Assembly (NCBI GenBank): GCA_964057225.1
Contig: OZ059897.1
Span: 3,410,001-3,474,000 of the forward strand
DNA: 64,000 nt
Direction of reading: 5' to 3'
Origin: Auanema rhodensis
Taxonomy: Eukaryota > Nematoda > Chromadorea > Rhabditida > Rhabditidae
Made by a program: the position numbers and the translations under genes
The notes under the pieces: generated by a model
What the model was told of the DNA's origin: nothing
Database searches by the model: none
What the model saw: the letters and a program-made list of their open reading frames with translations, nothing else
In this document: in pieces, positions 22,056-33,651 of the stretch
Position numbering within the stretch: the stretch's first letter is position 1
Layout: each line of letters opens with the position of its first letter

Positions 22056-24161
22056 AGATATCAACTGATATATGTTCACACTTATATCCTTGATTTTCAC
22101 CCTGAAGAAATGATTTTTTGGTTGAAAAACATTGTCCATCGTCTTCGTCTTGAAAAAAGGAATCTAAAAACATCTACTTTTTGTGAAATTATTTAGAAAT
22201 TTTTCGGGAAAATTTTTGTCAAAATGTTTTTGGAAGCAATGTTGAGTGTACATGGGAACTCAGCATACACTAATGCATTATTTTTCAAACGATAATAACT
22301 AATTTTTGTATAGAGCGTTTCTTAATGTAGTAAAGTGCATTCGATGCGGAGTTTTAAGTTGCGTTGATCTTTGTTATCAGATTTGAGTTAGCTTAAAAAT
22401 ACACCGAGATATCAACTGATATATGTTCACACTTATATCCTTGATTTTCACCCTGAAGAAATGATTTTTTGGTTGAAAAACATTGTCCATCGTCTTCGTC
22501 TTGAAAAAAGGAATCTAAAAACATCTACTTTTTGTGAAATTATTTAGAAATTTTTCGGGAAAATTTTTGTCAAAATGTTTTTGGAAGCAATGTTGAGTGT
22601 ACATGGGAACTCAGCATACACTAATGCATTATTTTTCAAACGATAATAACTAATTTTTGTATAGAGCGTTTCTTAATGTAGTAAAGTGCATTCGATGCGG
22701 ATTTTTAAGTTGCGTTGATCTTTGTTATCAGATTTGAGTTAGCTTAAAAATGCACCGAGATATCAACTGATATATGTTCACACTTATATCCTTGATTTTC
22801 ACCCTGAAGAAATGATTTTTTGGTTGAAAAACATTGTCCATCGTCTTCGTCTTGAAAAAAGGAATCTAAAAACATCTACTTTTTGTGAAATTATTTAGAA
22901 ATTTTTCGGGAAAATTTTTGTCAAAATGTTTTTGGAAGCAATGTTGAGTGTACATGGGAACTCAGCATACACTAATGCATTATTTTTCAAACGATAATAA
23001 CTAATTTTTGTATAGAGCGTTTCTTAATGTAGTAAAGTGCATTCGATGCGGATTTTTAAGTTGCGTTGATCTTTGTTATCAGATTTGAGTTAGCTTAAAA
23101 ATGCACCGAGATATCAACTGATATATGTTCACACTTATATCCTTGATTTTCACCCTGAAGAAATGATTTTTTGGTTGAAAAACATTGTCCATCGTCTTCG
23201 TCTTGAAAAAAGGAATCTAAAAACATCTACTTTTTGTGAAATTATTTAGAAATTTTTCGGGAAAATTTTTGTCAAAATGTTTTTGGAAGCAATGTTGAGT
23301 GTACATGGGAACTCAACATACACTAATGCATTATTTTTCAAACGATCATAACTAATTTTTGTATAGAGCGTTTCTTAATGTAGTAAAGTGCATTCGATGC
23401 GGATTTTTAAGTTGCGTTGATCTTTGTTATCAGATTTGAGTTAGCTTAAAAATGCACCGAGATATCAACTGATATATGTTCACACTTATATCCTTGATTT
23501 TCACCCTGAAGAAATGATTTTTTGGTTGAAAAACATTGTCCATCGTCTTCGTCTTGAAAAAAGGAATCTAAAAACATCTACTTTTTGTGAAATTATTTAG
23601 AAATTTTTCGGGAAAATTTTTGTCAAAATGTTTTTGGAAGCAATGTTGAGTGTACATGGGAACTCAGCATACACTAATGCATTATTTTTCAAACGATAAT
23701 AACTAATTTTTGTATAGAGCGTTTCTTAATGTAGTAAAGTGCATTCGATGCGGATTTTTAAGTTGCGTTGATCTTTGTTATCAGATTTGAGTTAGCTTAA
23801 AAATGCACCGAGATATCAACTGATATATGTTCACACTTATATCCTTGATTTTCACCCTGAAGAAATGATTTTTTGGTTGAAAAACATTGTCCATCGTCTT
23901 CGTCTTGAAAAAAGGAATCTAAAAACATCTACTTTTTGTGAAATTATTTAGAAATTTTTCGGGAAAATTTTTGTCAAAATGTTTTTGGAAGCAATGTTGA
24001 GTGTACATGGGAACTCAACATACACTAATGCATTATTTTTCAAACGATCATAACTAATTTTTGTATAAAGCGTTTCTTAATGTAGTATAGTGCATTCGAT
24101 GCGGATTTTTAAGCTGCGTCGATCTGTGTTATCAGATTTGAGTTAGCTTAAAAATGCACCG
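22056..24161. repeat. Six consecutive W units, exact 351-bp period
   Basis: Units at 22056, 22407, 22758, 23109, 23460 and 23811 all have CCTTGATTTT and TTTTTTGGTTG and are spaced exactly 351 bp. This is local single-unit amplification. Private changes (GGAGTTTTAAG near 22350 and AAAATACACC near 22400) mark one copy. The fourth unit has a CAACAT/GATCATAAC body and the sixth ends with GTATAAAGCG, so exchange continued after the amplification. Confidence 0.87.
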
Positions 24162-27100
24162 AGATATCAACAGATATATGTTCACACTTATATCCTCGAT
24201 TTTCACCCTGAAGAAATGATTTTTTCGTTGAAGAAACATTGTCCATCGTCTTTGCCTTGAAAAAAGGAATCTAAAAACATCTACTTTTTGTGAAATTATT
24301 TAGAAATTTTTCGGGAAAATTTTTGTCAAAATGTTTTTGGAAGCAATGTTGAGTGTACATGGGAACTCAACATACACTAATGCATTATTTTTCAAACGAT
24401 CATAACTAATTTTTGTATAAAGCGTTTCTTAATGTAGTATAGTGCATTCGATGCGGATTTTTAAGCTGCGTCGATCTGTGTTATCAGATTTGAGTTAGCT
24501 TAAAAATGCACCGAGATATCAACAGATATATGTTCACACTTATATCCTCGATTTTCACCCTGAAGAAATGATTTTTTCGTTGAAGAAACATTGTCCATCG
24601 TCTTTGCCTTGAAAAAAGGAATCTAAAAACATCTACTTTTTGTGAAATTATTTAGAAATTTTTCGGGAAAATTTTTGTCAAAATGTTTTTGGAAGCAATG
24701 TTGAGTGTACATGGGAACTCAGCATACACTAATGCATTATTTTTCAAACGATAATAACTAATTTTTGTATAGAGCGTTTCTTAATGTAGTAAAGTGCATT
24801 CGATGCGGATTTTTAAGTGGCGTTGATCTTTGTTATCAGATTTGAGTTAGCTTAAAAATGCACCGAGATATCAACTGATATATGTTCACACTTATATCCT
24901 CGATTTTCACCCTGAAGAAATGATTTTTTCGTTGAATAACATTGTCCATCATCTTCGTCTTGAAAAAAGGAATCTAAAAACATCTACTTTTTGTGAAATT
25001 ATTTAGAAATTTTTCGGGAAAATTTTTGTCAAAATGTTTTTGGAAGCAATGTTGAGTGTACATGGGAACTCAACATACACTAATGCATTATTTTTCAAAC
25101 GATCATAACTAATTTTTGTAAATAGCGTTTCTCGATGTAGTATAGTGCATTCGATGCGGATTTTTAAGCTGCGTCGATCTGTGTTATCCGATTTGAGCTA
25201 GCTTGAAAATGTACCGAGATATCAACTGATATATGTTCACACTTATATCCTCGATTTTCACCCTGAAGAATTTATTTTTTCGTTGAATAACATTGTCCAT
25301 CGTCTTCTCCTTGAAAGAAGGAATCTAAAAACATCTACTTTTTGTGAAATTATTTAGAAATTTTTCGGGAAAATTTTTGTCAAAATGTTTTTGGAAGCAA
25401 TGTTGAGTGTACATGGGAACTCAGCATACACTAATGCATTATTTTTCAAACGATAATAACTAATTTTTGTATAGAGCGTTTCTTAATGTAGTAAAGTGCA
25501 TTCGATGCGGATTTTTAAGTTGCGTTGATCTTTGTTATCAGATTTGAGTTAGCTTAAAAATGCACCGAGATATCAACTGATATATGTTCACACTTATATC
25601 CTTGATTTTCACCCTGAAGAAATGATTTTTTGGTTGAAAAACATTGTCCATCGTCTTCGTCTTGAAAAAAGGAATCTAAAAACATCTACTTTTTGTGAAA
25701 TTATTTAGAAATTTTTCGGGAAAATTTTTGTCAAAATGTTTTTGGAAGCAATGTTGAGTGTACATGGGAACTCAACATACACTAATGCATTATTTTTCAA
25801 ACGATCATAACTAATTTTTGTATAAAGCGTTTCTTAATGTAGTATAGTGCATTCGATGCGGATTTTTAAGCTGCGTCGATCTGTGTTATCAGATTTGAGT
25901 TAGCTTAAAAATGCACCGAGATATCAACAGATATATGTTCACACTTATATCCTCGATTTTCACCCTGAAGAAATGATTTTTTCGTTGAAGAAACATTGTC
26001 CATCGTCTTTGCCTTGAAAAAAGGAATCTAAAAACATCTACTTTTTGTGAAATTATTTAGAAATTTTTCGGGAAAATTTTTGTCAAAATGTTTTTGGAAG
26101 CAATGTTGAGTGTACATGGGAACTCAACATACACTAATGCATTATTTTTCAAACGATCATAACTAATTTTTGTATAAAGCGTTTCTTAATGTAGTATAGT
26201 GCATTCGATGCGGATTTTTAAGCTGCGTCGATCTGTGTTATCAGATTTGAGTTAGCTTAAAAATGCACCGAGATATCAACAGATATATGTTCACACTTAT
26301 ATCCTCGATTTTCACCCTGAAGAAATGATTTTTTCGTTGAAGAAACATTGTCCATCGTCTTTGCCTTGAAAAAAGGAATCTAAAAACATCTACTTTTTGT
26401 GAAATTATTTAGAAATTTTTCGGGAAAATTTTTGTCAAAATGTTTTTGGAAGCAATGTTGAGTGTACATGGGAACTCAGCATACACTAATGCATTATTTT
26501 TCAAACGATAATAACTAATTTTTGTATAGAGCGTTTCTTAATGTAGTAAAGTGCATTCGATGCGGATTTTTAAGTGGCGTTGATCTTTGTTATCAGATTT
26601 GAGTTAGCTTAAAAATGCACCGAGATATCAACTGATATATGTTCACACTTATATCCTCGATTTTCACCCTGAAGAAATGATTTTTTCGTTGAATAACATT
26701 GTCCATCATCTTCGTCTTGAAAAAAGGAATCTAAAAACATCTACTTTTTGTGAAATTATTTAGAAATTTTTCGGGAAAATTTTTGTCAAAATGTTTTTGG
26801 AAGCAATGTTGAGTGTACATGGGAACTCAACATACACTAATGCATTATTTTTCAAACGATCATAACTAATTTTTGTAAATAGCGTTTCTCGATGTAGTAT
26901 AGTGCATTCGATGCGGATTTTTAAGCTGCGTCGATCTGTGTTATCCGATTTGAGCTAGCTTGAAAATGTACCGAGATATCAACTGATATATGTTCACACT
27001 TATATCCTCGATTTTCACCCTGAAGAATTTATTTTTTCGTTGAATAACATTGTCCATCGTCTTCTCCTTGAAAGAAGGAATCTAAAAACATCTACTTTTT

Positions 27101-28379
27101 GTGAAATTATTTAGAAATTTTTCGGGAAAATTTTTGTCAAAATGTTTTTGGAAGCAATGTTGAGTGTACATGGGAACTCAGCATACACTAATGCATTATT
27201 TTTCAAACGATAATAACTAATTTTTGTATAGAGCGTTTCTTAATGTAGTAAAGTGCATTCGATGCGGATTTTTAAGTTGCGTTGATCTTTGTTATCAGAT
27301 TTGAGTTAGATTAAAAATGCACCGAGTTATCAACTGATATATGTTCACACTTATATCCTTGATTTTCACCCTGAAGAAATGATTTTTTGGTTGAAAAACA
27401 TTGTCCATCGTCTTCGTCTTGAAAAAAGGAATCTAAAAACATCTACTTTTTGTGAAATTATTTAGAAATTTTTCGGGAAAATTTTTGTCAAAATGTTTTT
27501 GGAAGCAATGTTGAGTGTACATGGGAACTCAACATACACTAATGCATTATTTTTCAAACGATCATAACTAATTTTTGTATAAAGCGTTTCTTAATGTAGT
27601 ATAGTGCATTCGATGCGGATTTTTAAGCTGCGTCGATCTGTGTTATCAGATTTGAGTTAGCTTAAAAATGCACCGAGATATCAACAGATATATGTTCACA
27701 CTTATATCCTCGATTTTCACCCTGAAGAAATGATTTTTTCGTTGAAGAAACATTGTCCATCGTCTTTGCCTTGAAAAAAGGAATCTAAAAACATCTACTT
27801 TTTGTGAAATTATTTAGAAATTTTTCGGGAAAATTTTTGTCAAAATGTTTTTGGAAGCAATGTTGAGTGTACATGGGAACTCAACATACACTAATGCATT
27901 ATTTTTCAAACGATCATAACTAATTTTTGTATAAAGCGTTTCTTAATGTAGTATAGTGCATTCGATGCGGATTTTTAAGCTGCGTCGATCTGTGTTATCA
28001 GATTTGAGTTAGCTTAAAAATGCACCGAGATATCAACAGATATATGTTCACACTTATATCCTCGATTTTCACCCTGAAGAAATGATTTTTTCGTTGAAGA
28101 AACATTGTCCATCGTCTTTGCCTTGAAAAAAGGAATCTAAAAACATCTACTTTTTGTGAAATTATTTAGAAATTTTTCGGGAAAATTTTTGTCAAAATGT
28201 TTTTGGAAGCAATGTTGAGTGTACATGGGAACTCAGCATACACTAATGCATTATTTTTCAAACGATAATAACTAATTTTTGTATAGAGCGTTTCTTAATG
28301 TAGTAAAGTGCATTCGATGCGGATTTTTAAGTGGCGTTGATCTTTGTTATCAGATTTGAGTTAGCTTAAAAATGCACCG
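23811..28379. repeat. 5-unit higher-order repeat, 1,757-bp period, about 2.6 copies
   Basis: Order W, N, N with GTGGCG tail, C, T. Copies start at 23811, 25568 and 27325, exactly 1,757 bp apart. The third copy covers only W, N, N (27325, 27676, 28028); where a C unit is expected at 28380 there is another GTGGCG-tailed unit. Private changes in copy 3 are GTTAGATT and GAGTTATC near 27310-27330. No deletion-carrying unit occurs in this repeat. Confidence 0.87.
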
Positions 28380-29435
28380 AGATATCAACTGATATATGTT
28401 CACACTTATATCCTCGATTTTCACCCTGAAGAAATGATTTTTTCGTTGAAGAAACATTGTCCATCGTCTTTGCCTTGAAAAAAGGAATCTAAAAACATCT
28501 ACTTTTTGTGAAATTATTTAGAAATTTTTCGGGAAAATTTTTGTCAAAATGTTTTTGGAAGCAATGTTGAGTGTACATGGGAACTCAGCATACACTAATG
28601 CATTATTTTTCAAACGATAATAACTAATTTTTGTATAGAGCGTTTCTTAATGTAGTAAAGTGCATTCGATGCGGATTTTTAAGTGGCGTTGATCTTTGTT
28701 ATCAGATTTGAGTTAGCTTAAAAATGCACCGAGATATCAACTGATATATGTTCACACTTATATCCTCGATTTTCACCCTGAAGAAATGATTTTTTCGTTG
28801 AAGAAACATTGTCCATCGTCTTTGCCTTGAAAAAAGGAATCTAAAAACATCTACTTTTTGTGAAATTATTTAGAAATTTTTCGGGAAAATTTTTGTCAAA
28901 ATGTTTTTGGAAGCAATGTTGAGTGTACATGGGAACTCAGCATACACTAATGCATTATTTTTCAAACGATAATAACTAATTTTTGTATAGAGCGTTTCTT
29001 AATGTAGTAAAGTGCATTCGATGCGGATTTTTAAGTGGCGTTGATCTTTGTTATCAGATTTGAGTTAGCTTAAAAATGCACCGAGATATCAACTGATATA
29101 TGTTCACACTTATATCCTCGATTTTCACCCTGAAGAAATGATTTTTTCGTTGAAGAAACATTGTCCATCGTCTTTGCCTTGAAAAAAGGAATCTAAAAAC
29201 ATCTACTTTTTGTGAAATTATTTAGAAATTTTTCGGGAAAATTTTTGTCAAAATGTTTTTGGAAGCAATGTTGAGTGTACATGGGAACTCAGCATACACT
29301 AATGCATTATTTTTCAAACGATAATAACTAATTTTTGTATAGAGCGTTTCTTAATGTAGTAAAGTGCATTCGATGCGGATTTTTAAGTGGCGTTGATCTT
29401 TGTTATCAGATTTGAGTTAGCTTAAAAATGCACCG
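28028..29435. repeat. Four near-identical 352-bp units
   Basis: Units at 28028, 28380, 28732 and 29084 share GTTGAAGAAAC, CAGCAT, GATAATAAC and an AAGTGGCGTTGATC tail, with a period of exactly 352 bp. Only the first has CAACAGATAT. The run interrupts the third copy of the 1,757-bp repeat and ends at a C unit (29436), so it is a younger single-unit expansion inserted by unequal exchange. Confidence 0.86.
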
Positions 29436-32400
29436 AGATATCAACTGATATATGTTCACACTTATATCCTCGATTTTCACCCTGAAGAAATGATTTTTTC
29501 GTTGAATAACATTGTCCATCATCTTCGTCTTGAAAAAAGGAATCTAAAAACATCTACTTTTTGTGAAATTATTTAGAAATTTTTCGGGAAAATTTTTGTC
29601 AAAATGTTTTTGGAAGCAATGTTGAGTGTACATGGGAACTCAACATACACTAATGCATTATTTTTCAAACGATCATAACTAATTTTTGTAAATAGCGTTT
29701 CTCGATGTAGTATAGTGCATTCGATGCGGATTTTTAAGCTGCGTTGATCTGTGTTATCAGATTTGAGTTAACTTAAAAATGCACCGAGATATCAACTGAT
29801 ATAGGTTCACACGTATATCCTCGATTTTCACCCTGAAGAAATGATTTTTTCGTTGAAAAACATTGTCCATCGTCTTCGTCATGAAAAAAGGAATCTAAAA
29901 ACATCTACTTTTTGTGAAATTATTCAGAAAATTTTCGGGAAAATTTTTGTCAAAATGTTTTTGGAAGCAATGTTGAGTGTACATGGGAACTCAACATACA
30001 CTAATGAATTATTTTTCAAACGATCATAACTTATTTTTGTTTAGAGCGTTTCTCAATGTAGTATAGTGCATTCGATGCGGATTTTTAAGCTGCGTTGATC
30101 TGTGTTATCCGATTTGAGCTAGCTTGAAAATGTACCGAGATATCAACTGATATATGTTCACACTTATATCTTCGATTTTCACCCTGAAGAATTTATTTTT
30201 TCGTTGAATAACATTGTCCATCGTCTTCGCCTTGAAAGAAGGAATCTAAAAACATCTACTTTTTGTGAAATTATTTAGAAATTTTTCGGGAAAATTTTTG
30301 TCAAAATGTTTTTGGAAGCAATGTTGAGTGTACATGGGAACTCAGCATACACTAATGCATTATTTTTCAAACGATAATAACTAATTTTTGTATAGAGCGT
30401 TTCTCAATGTAGTATAGTGCATTCGATGCGAATTTTTAAGTTGCGTTGATCTGTGTTATCAGATTTGAGTTAGCTTAAAAATGCACCGAGATATCAACTG
30501 ATATATGTTCACACTTATATCCTCGATTTTCACCCTGAAGAAATGATTTTTTCGTTGAAAAAACATTGTCCATCGTCTTTGCCTTGAAAAAAGGAATCTA
30601 AAAACATCTACTTTTTGTGAATTTATTCAGAAATTTTTCGGGAAAATTTTTGTCAAAATGTTTTTGGAAGCAATGTTGAGTGTACATGGGAACTCAACAT
30701 ACACTAATGCATTATTTTTCAAACGATCATAACTTATTTTTGTATAGAGCTTTTCTCAATGTAGTATAGTGCATTCGATGCGGATTTTTAAGCTGCGTCG
30801 ATCTGTGTTATCCGATTTGAGCTAGCTTAAAAATGCACCGAGATATCAACTGATATATGTTCACACTTATATCCTCGATTTTCACCCTGAAGAAATGATT
30901 TTTTGGTTGAAAAACATTGTCCATCGTCTTCGTCTTGAAAAAAGGAATCTAAAAACATCTACTTTTTGTGAAATTATTTAGAAATTTTTCAGGAAAATTT
31001 TTGTCAAAATGTTTTTGGAAGCAATGTTGAGTGTACATGGGAACTCAACATACACTAATGCATTATTTTTCAAACGATCATAACTAATTTTTGTATAAAG
31101 CGTTTCTTAATGTAGTATAGTGCATTCGATGCGGATTTTTAAGCTGCGTCGATCTGTGTTATCAGATTTGAGTTAGCTTAAAAATGCACCGAGATATCAA
31201 CAGATATATGTTCACACTTATATCCTCGATTTTCACCCTGAAGAAATGATTTTTTCGTTGAAGAAACATTGTCCATCGTCTTTGCCTTGAAAAAAGGAAT
31301 CTAAAAACATCTACTTTTTGTGAAATTATTTAGAAATTTTTCGGGAAAATTTTTGTCAAAATGTTTTTGGAAGCAATGTTGAGTGTACATGGGAACTCAG
31401 CATACACTAATGCATTATTTTTCAAACGATAATAACTAATTTTTGTATAGAGCGTTTCTTAATGTAGTAAAGTGCATTCGATGCGGATTTTTAAGTGGCG
31501 TTGATCTTTGTTATCAGATTTGAGTTAGCTTAAAAATGCACCGAGATATCAACTGATATATGTTCACACTTATATCCTCGATTTTCACCCTGAAGAAATG
31601 ATTTTTTCGTTGAAGAAACATTGTCCATCGTCTTTGCCTTGAAAAAAGGAATCTAAAAACATCTACTTTTTGTGAAATTATTTAGAAATTTTTCGGGAAA
31701 ATTTTTGTCAAAATGTTTTTGGAAGCAATGTTGAGTGTACATGGGAACTCAGCATACACTAATGCATTATTTTTCAAACGATAATAACTAATTTTTGTAT
31801 AGAGCGTTTCTTAATGTAGTGAAGTGCATTCGATGCGGATTTTTAAGTGGCGTTGATCTTTGTTATCAGATTTGAGTTAGCTTAAAAATGCACCGAGATA
31901 TCAACTGATATATGTTCACACTTATATCCTCGATTTTCACCCTGAAGAAATGATTTTTTCGTTGAATAACATTGTCCATCATCTTCGTCTTGAAAAAAGG
32001 AATCTAAAAACATCTACTTTTTGTGAAATTATTTAGAAATTTTTCGGGAAAATTTTTGTCAAAATGTTTTTGGAAGCAATGTTGAGTGTACATGGGAACT
32101 CAGCATACACTAATGCATTATTTTTCAAACGATAATAACTAATTTTTGTATAGAGCGTTTCTTAATGTAGTGAAGTGCATTCGATGCGGATTTTTAAGTG
32201 GCGTTGATCTTTGTTATCAGATTTGAGTTAGCTTAAAAATGCACCGAGATATCAACTGATATATGTTCACACTTATATCCTCGATTTTCACCCTGAAGAA
32301 ATGATTTTTTCGTTGAATAACATTGTCCATCATCTTCGTCTTGAAAAAAGGAATCTAAAAACATCTACTTTTTGTGAAATTATTTAGAAATTTTTCGGGA

Positions 32401-33651
32401 AAATTTTTGTCAAAATGTTTTTGGAAGCAATGTTGAGTGTACATGGGAACTCAACATACACTAATGCATTATTTTTCAAACGATCATAACTAATTTTTGT
32501 AAATAGCGTTTCTCGATGTAGTATAGTGCATTCGATGCGGATTTTTAAGCTGCGTTGATCTGTGTTATCAGATTTGAGTTAACTTAAAAATGCACCGAGA
32601 TATCAACTGATATAGGTTCACACGTATATCCTCGATTTTCACCCTGAAGAAATGATTTTTTCGTTGAAAAACATTGTCCATCGTCTTCGTCATGAAAAAA
32701 GGAATCTAAAAACATCTACTTTTTGTGAAATTATTCAGAAAATTTTCGGGAAAATTTTTGTCAAAATGTTTTTGGAAGCAATGTTGAGTGTACATGGGAA
32801 CTCAACATACACTAATGAATTATTTTTCAAACGATCATAACTTATTTTTGTTTAGAGCGTTTCTCAATGTAGTATAGTGCATTCGATGCGGATTTTTAAG
32901 CTGCGTTGATCTGTGTTATCCGATTTGAGCTAGCTTGAAAATGTACCGAGATATCAACTGATATATGTTCACACTTATATCTTCGATTTTCACCCTGAAG
33001 AATTTATTTTTTCGTTGAATAACATTGTCCATCGTCTTCGCCTTGAAAGAAGGAATCTAAAAACATCTACTTTTTGTGAAATTATTTAGAAATTTTTCGG
33101 GAAAATTTTTGTCAAAATGTTTTTGGAAGCAATGTTGAGTGTACATGGGAACTCAGCATACACTAATGCATTATTTTTCAAACGATAATAACTAATTTTT
33201 GTATAGAGCGTTTCTCAATGTAGTATAGTGCATTCGATGCGAATTTTTAAGTTGCGTTGATCTGTGTTATCAGATTTGAGTTAGCTTAAAAATGCACCGA
33301 GATATCAACTGATATATGTTCACACTTATATCCTCGATTTTCACCCTGAAGAAATGATTTTTTCGTTGAAAAAACATTGTCCATCGTCTTTGCCTTGAAA
33401 AAAGGAATCTAAAAACATCTACTTTTTGTGAATTTATTCAGAAATTTTTCGGGAAAATTTTTGTCAAAATGTTTTTGGAAGCAATGTTGAGTGTACATGG
33501 GAACTCAACATACACTAATGCATTATTTTTCAAACGATCATAACTTATTTTTGTATAGAGCTTTTCTCAATGTAGTATAGTGCATTCGATGCGGATTTTT
33601 AAGCTGCGTCGATCTGTGTTATCCGATTTGAGCTAGCTTGAAAATGTACCG
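29436..33651. repeat. Four-unit O module present twice, 2,811 bp apart
   Basis: Units 29436, 29787, 30138 and 30489 match 32247, 32598, 32949 and 33300. Order: C; O (GTTAACTT head, ACACGTAT, AATGAATTAT, GTTTAGAGCG); T with ATCTTCGATT and GATGCGAATTTTT; a unit with GTGAATTTATTCAG and GAGCTTTTC. Four units lie between the modules (30841, 31192, 31544, 31896). The neighbours starting at 31544 and 31896 share a private GTAGTGAAG, so they copied from one another. Confidence 0.84.
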
